This document shows positions 12,829-25,576 of a DNA stretch of 64,000 nucleotides, piece after piece. Both the position numbers and the translations under genes were made by a program. Below the pieces are notes generated by a model. The model did not search any database. It had not been told where the DNA came from and saw only the letters and a list, made by a program, of their open reading frames with translations. Position 1 is the stretch's first letter, and every line of letters starts with the position of its first letter. The DNA is from Urechis unicinctus. Taxonomy: Eukaryota > Annelida > Polychaeta > Xenopneusta > Urechidae. The DNA is taken from NCBI GenBank assembly GCA_034190875.2, contig CM067355.1, forward strand, positions 35,856,359 through 35,920,358, read 5' to 3'.

Positions 12829-13176
12829 TTAATTAAGTCCATAGAGAGATTTGAGATGATCATTCTTGTTAATCCAAAATGACCACTCTTTAACAGAATA
12901 TGTCATTTTTAACCAAGTCCTTACAGGGCTAAATGTGACGTCATGTAATAAAAATAGACACATATTGTCTTGATACAAACTCAATATAAGCTTTAATTCA
13001 CTACAAGAGAACGAGATAAACAAGTTTGAAACATCACATGTGCGGCAAAGAGCTTTATTATGACGTTCTGCAAACATCATCGCATCGTTCAAAGCATTGT
13101 GAGCCTCGCAATCTGTCTTACAATCCTTATTCACCAGAATCTCTGATTTGTAGCTACTAACCTCCAACCTGTTCAT
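12829..13176 (-). CDS. 115-residue cysteine ORF, copy 3
   Basis: The predicted protein is identical to copies 1 and 2. It sits about 345 bp downstream of the intact PAN-like copy 3. Splicing to that gene is not shown by the sequence. Confidence 0.33.
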   Translation of the reverse strand: MNRLEVSSYKSEILVNKDCKTDCEAHNALNDAMMFAERHNKALCRTCDVSNLFISFSCSELKLILSLYQDNMCLFLLHDVTFSPVRTWLKMTYSVKEWSFWINKNDHLKSLYGLN

Positions 13177-13521
13177 CAGAATCTTAGAGCTGGATAATCA
13201 TTTAAAAGCCATGATAGTCTTGATAATAATATTTAAAAACATGAAAATACTAAGGAGCATCAATTAAACTTACGATTATGATTTATAGTTGCATTCTGTT
13301 CTATGCTTGAGGCTGTTCTGTACTGTGCATGCTTTTTTATTATACTTAAAGCAGAAATGTTGTATTCAGTATGTGAAACCTATCATACTGTAAATACTTA
13401 TCTTAGTAATGAAGCAATTGGGTGATTCCTCTGCTAACATACATCAAATTAGATCCGCGCGACAATAATGTATGTATCTTCATCGATTGATAATTATCAA
13501 TTGTGCATAGATATCTGAAGT

Positions 13522-14221
13522 CTAATTGGTTTTTGATGGGTTGTAAACCAAACCCTGGAGAACTCGATCCCGATGCCGCACAATATACTGCAGCGGAATA
13601 GCAGAGATCGCTGTTTCACACAGGATGCACCGACGTTTGCTTGGTATCCATTCCGCGAGCTGACATGAAAACGACTCATACGAAAGACACAGCTGCCAGC
13701 AATGATCTACTGTCTCCACATTATCAATCCAATGGTCGTCAAAGCCAATTGTACCGGTGCCCGTCAGTCGTTGTATTGCCCATGTGCCTGCTTTAGCGGA
13801 GTAGCAGCATAATCACACAGCACTTGATTACAGATACTTGGTCCCCATCAATAAATAGTATTCTAATGCAATGACAAACACTACTGTACTCACCGCTGTA
13901 GATGTAGCGATACTTCTCGTATTTCTTCCCTGATACTCGTCCCGTTAGAGTTGTAGGATTTTTTACATCACAAACGTAGTTACTTCTTCCACCGACAGGA
14001 TAGAAAATTGCTGAATCACAAAACCCATATGTGCAGCTAAATATGGCACATTCTAATGCATCAGTAACATTCTTTAGGTAGAGCGAATCTGCCCGTACAG
14101 AGACACCATATTCAACGCGGAATAAAACGCTTTCTATAGCTCTACAGGACACTACTGTCTGTCCAATCACAGCGATAATGATCGCGATCGGTATCCTTTG
14201 GTCATTCCAGGCTCTTAACAT
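13522..14221 (-). CDS. Secreted two-domain PAN/apple-like protein, copy 3
   Basis: Exon 1 is 14221-13894 and exon 2 is 13787-13522 (266 bases), with the same GTGAGT donor, acceptor and phase 1 junction as copy 1. The frame is open from ATG to stop, about 197 residues. One in-frame codon (Arg) is added before the last cysteine of domain 1 (GGRSNYVC). The isoleucine-rich signal peptide core has one Thr-to-Pro change near its start (QRIPIAI). Both cysteine patterns are intact. With copy 1 this is the copy most likely to code. No TATA box or polyadenylation signal was pinned down. Confidence 0.6.
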
Positions 14222-16799
14222 CGTGAATCTCGGTAACCTTATTTGACCAAATATATGAGCTCCAATTCAGTCTGTATCCGGAAAATAGTGATTTTTGACT
14301 AGGCTGTTCCCTTACGTGGGGCCAGATGAAATAATTATATCCAGAATATAGTCTGAAGCTAGGGTTGAACGTAAGAGTAATGACAGCGTTCACTTCAGTG
14401 GGTCCAGATGAAATGATCATATTTAGAATAACGTTGGAGGCTAGGATTGAACGTAAGTGCACGTGATAACAGCGCCCCCACCTACCCTTTATCCTCCTGT
14501 CTTTCAAATTACACAGCCAATTTATTACTTATCGAGTTCTGTGTGTCGCCCTCAGCATTGTACTTGCGGGCTGAATCCCTCCCATATCAATGATGCAACT
14601 AGTTGTCTCAATGGACTCAAAAAGCTTATCTCTACGGTAGCTACTGGAAGAACATTTTACATTGAACCAAGCCTTTTTATTTACCACTGCCACGCACCTA
14701 TGGTATTCCTAGCCAATAGATGATGCATATGTGATCGATAAACACATGCAAATTATCCATCCCCACCCACAACACACACATGCACAAATATCCGCCGTGT
14801 GGTATTGTAATGAACTAGGAATTGGCGGACGCGGTCAGATATCTTTCATTTATGTGCTTTAATGAGTGTGTCTAGTGATGACGCACATATTTATTTCAAC
14901 CAATACGTGAATTGTATCGTTCTTGTTCGCGCTGTTATTTATTATCTTTATATCTAAGGATGGTAATAATTGGCCGAGGAGATGGAAGAATTGTGAGTAG
15001 TAAGTCTGCTATGTGGAATCATGTGATGGATAGCATTAGTTTGGAATGCTTTTAGTGACTGACCTGGTAACTGTGGTTACTTGGTCTGGGTGATTTTACA
15101 TATTGGTTTCTGTGACTTTCTTGGTCTGGGGGATTTTTCATAATGGTTTGAAAGACTTACTTTGTCATTATGATTTTTCATAAAGGTTGAAAAAACTTTT
15201 TTGGTCTGGGTGGTTATCCATAATGGTTTAATTTGTGTACTTTGTCTTAGTATTCTTTCAACATTGAATCCGGTTTATGAAACAGTGCTTATTCGTGGTT
15301 AGGCTTATTCAGCTATAATAGTACATGATTACGTTATCAAGTATGTAATTCAGTGGATGTATGAGTTTTCAACATGCCCGGTTCTCATAATGTTGTGATC
15401 AAATATATAAAAGCCATGTTGTATGGTAACCGACCACATAAAGTTGAAAGCCCGTAGTTAAATTTCTCGTGTTAGTCTTCTGTTCTATCAAAAACGTCGT
15501 ACAATTGTCTGAAATAATAACGGGTATAGCAACTAAAACAGGTGTTTTTGCCACTTAACTCGACTAGATCCAATGTAAAACCACATACAGAATGACGTCC
15601 CTGAATGAATCTACTTCATATTTACCAAATATCCCCATATGCTACAGCATAGGGAACGTCTCAGAAACAAAATCCATCGCTCTCCATTCGCATAACTCTC
15701 CAATAAAAGCTAATATTGAATATCTATATTGCAAGCTGCTTTGAGAATAGCGTCTATTCCCTTGTACACATGCATTAGCTACAAGGTACTAGGCACAATC
15801 TCCGGTAAGATAGGCAACATATCGATTACTCAAACTACATTTACATTAAATTTGCATTATTTTGGAACAATGCCAGTACTGGCAATATCTACATTTGAGA
15901 GAAACAAGTTGCCTTCTACTTCTCGCTTTCATTCATAGGTCAATAAAGGCTTAGCAATATTGGACACGCTAAAATGTGTGACAGTAAATAGTGAATCATT
16001 GTCAAACAGTAGAGTATTCAATTATGCCGACTGGCACTATAACAGCTTCTGCTGAAGTGTGCTACTATTCTGATATATTCTGTATGTAAACTACATCGGC
16101 TCGTGTGACCATAAAGAAAGCTAGTACATGTAAGCCACATCCAGTTAAAACAATAACAATATTACAGCCTTAATCTATAACCTACATAAGTATATGGGAA
16201 AACGCGCTATGAAGGCTACTTTAGGGTAAATTGCACCAACCTGAATACAGATAAGGATTATACTGAAGGCGACTATATGCAAGCAAAATCCATATAAAAC
16301 TTTTCACAATAAGGGACCCTACGAAAAACAGCTACATATGAATAAAATCCACTTAGATACGCTATTGGACCATGTAGAAAGCTGGTGCATATAAATGTCA
16401 GTAGAGAAAAACCCGCTGTCGGTAGATTATGCAATCATTAAATACGATAATCCCCGGGTGTAATAACGTAGTGAAGAGAAATGTTGCTTTGTTTGCTTGG
16501 CCCCAAGAATATCTAGTATGAGTTATGTAGATGAATAACTCGAGGTAATCCATAGTCTTGAGGCTCTAAAAGTCTTTACTGCCTGTTCATCTTAAACGCT
16601 CGTTTGGGTTTTTGTTATCAACTTACCGACGGTCTTATATATTTACTTATATTCTAAAACGTAATAATAATACTGCCGTGTATGTATATTGCGCTACATA
16701 AGACTTTTCGGCGCTGTGTTGTAAAACATTTAGAAATTTAGGTATGCCTTCAGGTCTTGATTGAAAACACTGAGAATTAGGCTTTGTGGTAGTGAGTTA

Positions 16800-17330
16800 C
16801 ATAACTAATGTCCTGCAGACATGCCTGGTTTCTCGCATTTTTTTGAGAACCTCGGGAGATCGAGAAGCAGAGGACAGGATGCTGATCGCAGATTCCTGGG
16901 TGGCTGATGGAGTAGGAGACAATCAGCCACGTACGTTTGTCTGACGTATCCTGTAGTGCCTTGTACTCTGGAAAAATGACTTCTGATGAGAACATCTGCC
17001 TCACTGGTAGCCAATGCAGATTGGTATAATGTGATCGCTCCCGTTTGCCCCAGTCAGTAGCCGTCCTGCCCTTTATACAGAGTTGCAATGGTAGCGTCAG
17101 GATGGTTGATCAGGAGAGCATTGTTGAAGTCAAGGCGTGATGTGCCCTTGGCATTGATGATCAGTTTTTCTTTCTTGGATGGCATCGGGTCTTACTGACG
17201 CGATGGATGCTGACGAAGACTTCCCTTGTTACTGTGGTGATCTGTTATGATCAGGTATCTGTCTAGCACTGCTTCCAGGTTCCTCGCACGCTTTGATGCT
17301 CTGATAACTGCATTGCTCCATTGTATCTCT
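16800..17330 (-). pseudogene. LINE reverse-transcriptase 3' remnant in unit 3 (long form)
   Basis: Minus-strand frames contain TSRLDFNNALL, then LHWLPVRQ and EYKALQ, matching the C-terminal part of CR1/Jockey-type reverse transcriptases (TSRLDYCN, LHWLPV, YKAL). The frame is broken by stops. It marks the right end of the unit, so an old LINE insertion was carried along in every duplication. Confidence 0.55.
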
Positions 17331-17904
17331 GTTTTTCCATCATTCAATTACAATTTGTTCCTTATCATCCACTCCTAGATATCCTTGGCTCAAGGTTCCA
17401 GACACGATATGGCAATCTGGGCTGCACTTTTGCTGTTCTTGTACAGCTGAGTATAACCCTGCCTGTCTATCACATGGCGGTATATGGTTCAGTAATGAAA
17501 TGTACTTCAGACAAACAATGCATCTTACACAAGCCATTGAGGTTAGTCACAAAGAATATTTTCCAGCCAAGGACTGTGTCATGGATCCTAAAGACAGTCT
17601 CGAGGAGATGAAGCTAGGTACCACGATCTACTGAGAACATCCAGGAAAGATTAAAGGTAGCAGAGGGACCTCAAAAGTGTTTGTTCTGTCAGTGAGGCGC
17701 AGTCAAAGTGAAAGTTAATATTTCAACATTACCTTGAATATCGAAACTTGAGTGGCATGACACTATTGTCTGTGTCTGATCTTGGACGGGGACCTCATTA
17801 GATCCAATGAATAACAACATCTCTGCATTAACCGACATGGGGTCTGTGCATAAATTTTTGTCTATGCTACTTTCAAACAGTATAGCTAACTAACGACACC
17901 CTGG

Positions 17905-18117
17905 ACCGCACCTGTACAGCTAACTATTGACATGATGGACCACACCTGTACAGCTAACTATTGACATGATGGACCACACCTGTACAGCTAACTATTGACA
18001 TGATGGACCACACCTGTGCAGCTAACTATTGACATGATGGACCACACCTGTACAGCTAACTATTGACATGATGGACCACACCTGTACAGCTTACTATTTA
18101 CATGATGGACCGCACCT
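17905..18117. repeat. 34-bp minisatellite, about 6 copies
   Basis: The period is 34 bp with the core cagctaactattgacatgat followed by ggaccacacctgta. Copies differ by one or two bases. The array in the duplicated block (37130-37312) has about five copies. Confidence 0.9.
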
Positions 18118-19972
18118 GGCAACACATATGCAATGGGCTCGTCCAAATTAAATTAGCGAGTCTTTAAATGATGATCAAATCTAACGTTCAGATTTCTGTG
18201 TATGAAACAATATTTGTTTTTAATACATTTTTTGCACACGTACATACAGGATTATGGTACTGTAATATGACATGTCATCGTTAAGAACATATTGTTGCAG
18301 CACACCTATATATGCTTCGGTTCATCTCATATATTCCGCCTTCTCCATCGCAACCAATATTGTGTGTTTTAGCTTTACCAAAAGATACACAAAGAGTTCA
18401 ATCAAAAACTATGGTATGAGCATATGAGGTAATAGATAACAGGTCTGCTATCAATAAATTGGATTGATAATCATCATCAAAATATGGCACGATTTACAAG
18501 GCATTGAGCTGTCAATCACGGCGATTGATGTCGCTCGTTAGAAATGATTACTGTTGTTCTGACAGGATATTATTAACAAGGATTTACTTCAACAGCACAG
18601 CCTTCATCTACTCAGTTTAGATAAGCAAACATTATGGCGTCCGCTTGGCGCTTCGCATGCGCATTGGATACTTAAATTGTTTTTGTTCGACCTCTACAAG
18701 CTGTTATCCAAGACAAGGTAAAGCAGAATTCTTATCATAACTTCGCTGCTATGCAAAAGATAACAGTTAGGTGTTCAGCTGCCATGTCGAGCAGGTGTGT
18801 AAAAGTATCATAGAGAGTCATAAATCAGTGGGCCAGATCAAAACCAATTATTCCAAAAGCTAAGAGAAGACTGTCCATAAAAGCTGTTCTATCGAAATAG
18901 AAAGAAGACCCATTGACGGCGTTATCAATGATATCATGTCTGATGATAGAGCGTGTTGCACGCGTTTTCGAAGCCGCCCTGCCTCCAAATCTATGAATTT
19001 ACCTGTTTTGTTATGGTTACTAGTCTGCTGAAATACAAAAATACGAAACCTGAGGAACTCACTGGTAAATCATATTTTGATATTAAATAATTATCTGTTC
19101 ACAATTCAATATCTTTGAAGCCGCGAGATATTACATCGTTTACCAAAATTGTTAAATGTCGTTCTACATTGTGCATAATGCCATAACTATGGGCCTGTTA
19201 ATAACAATTGTGCATAACGACACCTTTTGGTTGGTTTCAGCATGCATTACATTAATTCCATATACGCGGGCGTTGTAAACCTTGTTGCAAGTAATTGTTT
19301 CTTAAAACATTCAAGAAATTGGAAATTCATTTGATAATAATTACATCGATTCTTTTTCTTGTGACTAAATAGTAGTTCAAAGGGTCAGATTTTTTTCCCC
19401 GAATCGGTTGGCAATGTTTTTTGCTGTGTAATACGCCGATTTACATCTCGGTGCAAATCACTCTCGCTGATGATTTTTATCAATATCAGTTATCTAGTAC
19501 AGAGGCATCCGTACCTGGTCTGTTAATTGTAGCATGTGTTGATGAATAGAGGCGATCTCCAGAGCTACTGATGGAAAGACCTTTTGAGGGACAGTGATCC
19601 TTTTTCGTAAGTTGTGTCGATGTGAAAAGAATTGAGTTGTAATTGTTATATACAAGTTAAGTGGCCGTGCGATGTTATTAATCTGTTTGGTCTGTTGTGT
19701 TGAGAGACAGGCGAACAATTGCTAAACCCACGACCAAATTAAAATATTATATTGCATCTAATACTGTTATGTGTCTATGGGAAACATAGCAAAATAAGGA
19801 TAGCTCAGTTGTTTGCACTTTGGCTGATATTTCCAGACTAGGCATTCAGCGTTGCACGAGCTCATTGCGTGTGTTGATTTGCTGCAGCTCAATTATGTCA
19901 TTATTATCGTCATTCAATCTACACTAGCTCCCAGTGATGGTGAGAAGCTTTTAAAACAATATAAAACAGAAA

Positions 19973-19986
19973 GTCACCATGGTAAC
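19973..19986. promoter_or_regulatory. RFX X-box-like palindrome
   Basis: The sequence gtcaccatggtaac fits the X-box consensus GTHNYYATRRNAAC bound by RFX factors. It lies about 15 bp after a TATA-like atataaaa. Near matches occur at the equivalent positions in the paralogous flanks (around 62380 and 63496), but the 38340 copy has lost the site. This could be chance, since no gene start is shown nearby. Confidence 0.25.
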
Positions 19987-20109
19987 AGCCAGCTATGTTT
20001 GATTGCATGTGATTTCATTTTTTTTTGTACTGGAAATCAAATGCTTATCATAGATTCCATATTTGCAAGGGTTTGAATTAGTACCACGAATATGCGTCGT
20101 TGGATATCT

Positions 20110-20300
20110 ACTTCAATATCTGGATATCTTCTTCAATAAGCAGATTGCATAATTGATTATGCGTTACATCACCGCAAAGGAGCCGCTTAGGTGTCACTGC
20201 ATGATAACGTATCCACACATGCGCATAGGTGTTTTCATTAGCATTGATCAGTTCATCAGTCCTGTTGTTGGCGCTGTATGCACCAGAGAAAACAAAATAC
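20110..20300 (+). pseudogene. GPCR TM3-TM4 exon relic (copy in first block)
   Basis: Plus-strand DNA aligns base by base with the TM3-TM4 exon of the receptor at 46727-48916, from the end of TM3 (tgcgttacatca) through KEPLRCHCMI and MRIGV. The frame is broken in TM3, and the TM4 residues are largely lost after MRIGVFISI. No donor follows. It is a dead fragment. Confidence 0.6.
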
Positions 20301-20429
20301 GTGCAGTTATGTCCAGTGAGTAACAAATGAACGCCCATGCTTTCATTGGTTATACAACCAAGATGCAGATAAAACAATGCGACTGCGGCATGTAATTGAG
20401 TACATACTGTTAAAATACACATACAGTTG

Positions 20430-20660
20430 CTGATGATCTTGTACACATAGCATCATTATTGTACTCATAGAGCCACCGCGCCATGTAAACAAAGAAATCG
20501 AGGCAGGAAGAGATCCAGTCTTGTACACATAGACATTTATACCAGAAATTGCGCCAACCTTGTACACATATCACCAGCCTGGTACATATCGAATTCGAGG
20601 CAGCCTTGTGCACATAGCATCAGTTTTGCAGAAAGAAACCCATGCTTGCACACATAGAAA
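20430..20660. repeat. Repeat built on cttgtacacatagaaatcga (first site)
   Basis: Several diverged copies of a motif of about 30-60 bp with cttgtacacatag, aaatcgaggcag and gaagagatccag. The same repeat appears at 38815-39065 and 29040-29165. Overlapping ORFs here are translations of the repeat. Confidence 0.6.
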
Positions 20661-21120
20661 TTGAGCAACCAATTGGATGTAGCAATCGGGATACATAAGA
20701 GTATGGAATGCAGTTAATGTGTTCAAGTATTTTGGAAAACATCTAACCTGCAGCCACATAAAAACAAGAAAAAAACTATGCAGACCCCCAACATACGAGT
20801 CCACAGTGTAAGGGGTGTTAATGGTCAATTAACGTTCCTAAAGTGTAAAGTGTGACTGATGAGTGGAACATTCAGAACAGAATTGTGGGTTAACTATTAT
20901 CAGAAGACCGACCAGTCCATCAGGCCGAGGTTAGTTCTGGATCACATGCATTTTCTTGGCAACATAACAATCAACATAATGTGGATGGAATAATTGTAGA
21001 AACATACTACAACAGTGTCGGGGCTGTGTCTTTGTGTACGCCGTACAAAAAATAGGATTCTTGGTAAAAGACTCAAAGATATAAACTGTTTGGATAAATG
21101 GTACTGGATAAATGGTTGTA

Positions 21121-22440
21121 AATCATTGCAACGCGGCAAAGAAGACCCAGCACATTTTGATTTCACATAGTGTGTTCATTACCTAGATTGTAAGACGATA
21201 TAGTTATAGTATCTACAATATACCTTCTGATAGAACGGTTGCTTCATAACTGTGTTAATCACAGCAAATGTATGTATCTCTGTCGACGGCTGTATCAGCG
21301 CAGCATTCAAGATTCGGTTAGGGGCGAGAGAGGATGACGCCATAGCAACGAACACGACGCTACGATCAAACGCTGTCGCCTGGCAACAATCAGGTATTAC
21401 GGCATCGCCAACCGTCTCTTAGCATCTTCTCCCTTGCAGCATTTTTCAGTATCTTGATCCACACTTTGTTTCCTGATCATTGAGTATATGTCTGCTTATG
21501 TGTAATTGGGAGCAATATCCGTCAATTACATGACAGCTGTCAAAATATATCTGCGAATTTCAATGACATGTGAGCATAGAGGGTTAACTGACCTTGTCTG
21601 AAGTGTCACTTGAAGGTCACAATCAGTGCGTTAAAGATACAGTGAACTATATTAACCTTGGTATGTTCGGATAATCATATTGAGGAATATATAAAACGAA
21701 CACATGGCTCAAATATAGCCTCAACGATTCAGTTACTCCCTTGAAATACCAGTCGCTTGACATACCACAGTCCGTGGCGACTTTTACAGAGGTAGAAGTG
21801 TACACACTTAATAAAGAAGGTGGAAATGAAGAAACGGGACTAATCAGTGTGCCAAACCTTTGAACATGTGGACCATTGACAGAATGAATTAGTTAGAAGT
21901 TACTCATTCATATCCCTGAATGAAATTAATGACCTGGTGCGACCTTTCGGACATGAGTAAAGCAAAGTCGCTATGACATCTATTTATCCCTGTTCTGATG
22001 CAGCAATAGCTATCAGATGTGTACATTTAACGAAAAGCCGCAAGGAATTGGTTCTACATTGTCTGTGGTGTGGAACAGGGCGGGGCGGATTACAGGAGCG
22101 GTTAGTAAGGAACGGGCTATCGAGTGCTGGAATTTGTCACACCTTGTAGGTCTATGAATAGGTTATATGTATGGCGAAATCAGCACAAGACCTGGCCTCA
22201 CGATGAAATAACATTTACACACCTAAATGGCGTAAACCTCAGAAGTTACAGACTATTCTATTGTACGCGCGGAGCGTAAAGTCGCATTTAATTCAACATG
22301 CACCGTGCGTAATTGTTGACAGATGACACGAATCAGACACGTTTCAGTGGACAAGTAACTCGAGTCTTTCACTTGTCCAACCAATAGACCACATATCTTG
22401 AGAAGCAGACAATTGCAGTGCTTACCCCGGGCCAAATTAC
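21121..22440. other. No recognisable feature
   Basis: This is AT-rich sequence after the end of the duplicated flank. I see no coding signal, repeat or transposon ends that I can support. Confidence 0.5.
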
Positions 22441-22494
22441 CTCTAGCGATTCATTGATCTGAGGTTTGACACGCCGTTCTGCTTTTGTCTTTGT

Positions 22495-22640
22495 GTCTAA
22501 CCAGCCCATTTATATACCTGGCCGGCCCGTTTATATATATGGCCGGTTCATTTATACACCTGATCAGCGCGTTTATATACCTGACCCGCCCGTTTATCCT
22601 GACCCACCCGTTAACCTGAACACCCATTAATATGCACCCA
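22495..22640. repeat. Degenerate short tandem repeat
   Basis: About five diverged copies of roughly 30 bp built on cgtttatatacctgaccc. The 74-residue ORF across it (INGRVRYIN-type repeats) is a translation of the repeat. Confidence 0.6.
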
Positions 22641-22744
22641 GATGCACAGCTGGCCATTGCAAAAAATGAACTCATGCATTGCTATACCTGGCAGTCACAA
22701 AATCCGACCAACCCAACTAAACTTCACAAAGGGCGAACCCTTAA

Positions 22745-22885
22745 ATTGTGACAACCTAGCACTAGGCTTCGATTTAATAGTGATAACCTGGCATCATTCT
22801 TTGATTTGATAGTGATTACCTAGCACCATGCATTGATTAAACAATGACCACCTAACACCATTCTTTGATTTAACAGTGATAACCA
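22745..22885. repeat. Degenerate 40-bp tandem repeat
   Basis: About four copies built on ctttgatttaacagtgataa and cctagcacca. No gene is visible. Confidence 0.6.
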
Positions 22886-23073
22886 AAATGTCATTATGTT
22901 ATGCTCCCGTTATCAGTCACATATTTCATGTTGATTGATAGCTTATGATGTATTTCCATGTCTTATGGAGCTACCCTGGAAATATGGTGCTGCATGCTGT
23001 TTACCTACTCACTTACGTTAAATTATATTGATATGTTCCAGAATAAAGCTGAATTATTGATAGTTCTATCAAC

Positions 23074-23094
23074 TTGTTTGTTTGTTTGTTTGTT
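23074..23094. repeat. TTTG microsatellite
   Basis: Five perfect tandem ttgt copies lie in otherwise featureless sequence. Confidence 0.85.
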
Positions 23095-23359
23095 CGAATT
23101 TAAGTCGCTTTTAGCATCCGCGGCCATGTGCGACTAGTTCCATCAACCCATCACTTTAAGCTGATATATGTATAGTTTTATCACTCATATATGGGTTTTT
23201 TAAAATATTTACTTATGATTCAACAGGGCTTTTATATGCTTTGGTGCTGGGTCAGAATGTCAAGCCTCCGAGCGTCAATCCATTAGGTTTATATTTGACA
23301 CCGTTGTAACATATATACATAGCGGCCCTGAAGCTCTGTATCGCCCAGACACCTACAGA

Positions 23360-23500
23360 GGCACGAAACAGTACGTTATGACGAAGCAGCTGATACCCAT
23401 TATGCTAGACACGAACCAGTTTGCAACGCAACTGATACCCGTCAAGCTGGGTAGGAACTAGGCGGAAAAGCAATTGATACCCGTCATACTAGACAAGGAG
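23360..23500. repeat. Degenerate tandem repeat of about 50 bp
   Basis: Three diverged copies built on ctgatacccgtcatactaga and a lysine-codon-rich agcaa stretch. The following bases, 23500-24477, show no feature. Confidence 0.5.
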
Positions 23501-24651
23501 CAAGCAATGCACATATTCGTTGTTGTACCATCACCAGAAAATGGTATCATGTCTAATATGTCTAATATGTTAGAAAGCTACAAACCAATGGTTTCCAATT
23601 AACAGGAACTCAATGACAAATTCAATGTCAACACCTTGTTATCATACTGCCTGTTGGGGCAAGTGTGGTCTGTCTCCATACAAAGCTGATTTGTGGATAT
23701 TGTGAGCAAATACTGAATTATGGATTGCCATTCAGTAGTGGCCATAACTAAGTTTGCATTACCAACAACAATTTCTTATTTTGCTGTGACAATGGAAATT
23801 TCTATATGATGTACAAGGGAGGAAGACTAATGCAGGATGTCAGAGCCTTAATCGAGATTTACACTTTTGCACATGTTCTCTAAGATGACCATTTCATATA
23901 TTTACTTATGTAATTTTTGTTGGATCTCAAGAGGTGACTGATAATACAATTGCCAGCGGGTATGACTACAGTTGGTCTCGAATTCTTTTCCTATCTGCCC
24001 AAGTAAAATAGCTCCTCTATCATAGGTGTTACAGTGATGAACTTCAGTGAAAATAATCTATATATCACTCTATAAATTGCTTCAGCTGCTTATATACTGG
24101 ACATTGATGAAATAGTATAAGCCCAAATACACAAAATATACGATGCTGACCAAACAAGGCAATGTTATGGGAATTATTCGTGTACTCAGAGGATTTAACA
24201 TCAAAGCAGAATACTTACAAAAATATAATTGAATCAATAATGTTCTGTATATCATGACCTGCAGTGAAAATGATTAGATATCACGGTATACATGGCTCAC
24301 GAAAATGGTGAACACATTGGATTAATCAATATTATGCATTGATTAATACAAAGTATCCCACCGCTTGATTTAAAAAGTAGTTTCCAATCGTAAAACTTGG
24401 CTTAAATAACGCAACAACAGTCCTTTTGTTACAATTATTCTCCAAGAAACTCAAGGAAAGAAATGTTAGCCAACACAATGAGAGACCTCGAGTTTTAAGC
24501 CGCTACGCGGCGCCACGGAGTAATGCGGTCCCTCGCCTGCTTCCGGTATTCCAATACACACAGTTTACCATAGAAGGTTGCGCAACATCGTTAGTTTTGA
24601 TTCAAATCTTTCGAGTTATATCGTTGGTAACATTGGAGCAAATCATTACTG

Positions 24652-25223
24652 ATGGATATATACGGCCGTCTGACATTACAGCAATTGAAAATAGAGCTGA
24701 AGAAGCGAAATGCGATTCTTAGCGGGCAAAGAATTGAACTCCCACTTTGGCAGGATATGCAAAGCAACTATCAAACTATCAAAACAGACTTGGTCTGTAT
24801 GGCGAAGTCGCTGACCCGCGTCAACCAGATTCGGGCCAAATCAATCGACCACGGTATCCGTAATGAGCCTGTGGCTCTGAGGAATATGCAGAGTTGACTG
24901 GGACCGAAGTCAAGCCATGTGGGATTGTAGTATCCCAAACACACCCCTACCTCGCATGCTCAACAGATGGGGTTGTGTCTGATGACATGAATGTTGAGGT
25001 CAAGTGTCCCTACAGTACCAGTGACAAACATGTCACTCCTGTCTCAGTGCCATACCTGGTCAATGAGAACAACCAGCTCACCCTTAAAACCAACATGACT
25101 ACTATTACTAAATTCAGGGCCAGTTGTTTTGCACGAACAGTCAACTTTGTCATCTTGTGGTGTATGGAGATTGTCCCAGTTACCCGTGACGATGACTTTA
25201 TTACTACTATGATTTCAAAGTAA
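24652..25223 (+). pseudogene. SAP-YqaJ nuclease-like protein of transposon (broken)
   Basis: The first frame (24652-24897) starts with a SAP-like DNA-binding motif (LTLQQLKIELKKRNAILSG) and continues into KSIDHGIRNEPVALRNMQS, then stops. The adjoining frame (24894-25223) has the YqaJ/exonuclease-like core: THPYLACSTDG, followed by VEVKCPYS. These supply the acidic and lysine residues of the PD-(D/E)xK-type site (D of STDG, ExK of VEVK). The later LVNENNQLTLKTN segment also fits the family. A nearby frameshift or stop separates SAP from nuclease, so the protein is broken. In related transposons it is thought to help processing of ends. Family assignment is from motif recognition. Confidence 0.65.
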
Positions 25224-25576
25224 GAGGTGTTTTTCAGGGACTATTTCAAAAATGCTATACTTGATTCAATGTTTTTTCACAATTTCTCTTACTGAGTAGT
25301 TTTGTGCACTGATTTCTTTTTTCTTTAAGGAATCATTTGCCTGCATATTGCATGTGGTGGAATGTATAATAAACTCTTGAAACTTGAAAAGTACAAAGTG
25401 TTTTAATTGAATTATAAACAATTAACCCATTGGGGGTTCCACAGTCACTCATTCAACAATATAGGGTTATTATAGATTACATTATAAGGCACATGGTATA
25501 AAACGACTACTGCATATCACCTTTCATTGAGATTCATATAATATCACACCCTGAGTGGGATAGACTTAAAAACACC

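Larger units (their letters stand above)
11653..17389. repeat. Tandem 5.7-kb unit, copy 3
   Basis: This is the third unit and the last in the array. It ends at 17389, where the sequence leaves the unit and continues into unique flank. It is colinear with copies 1 and 2, but its LINE remnant near 16800-17100 is longer. That remnant keeps the segment coding for a LHWLPV motif, which copies 1 and 2 have lost. Copy 4 also keeps this segment, so copies 3 and 4 have the older 3' structure. Confidence 0.9.
17390..21120. repeat. Flank of unit 3, duplicated at 36614-40735
   Basis: The sequence is colinear with 36614-40735, apart from indels and a transposon insertion in the second copy. It holds the 34-bp minisatellite (17905-18117), AT-rich DNA with no gene that I can support (18120-20100), a receptor TM3-TM4 relic (20110-20300), and a repeat built on cttgtacacatagaaatcga (20430-20660). 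Short ORFs here are not conserved in the second copy. Confidence 0.8.
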
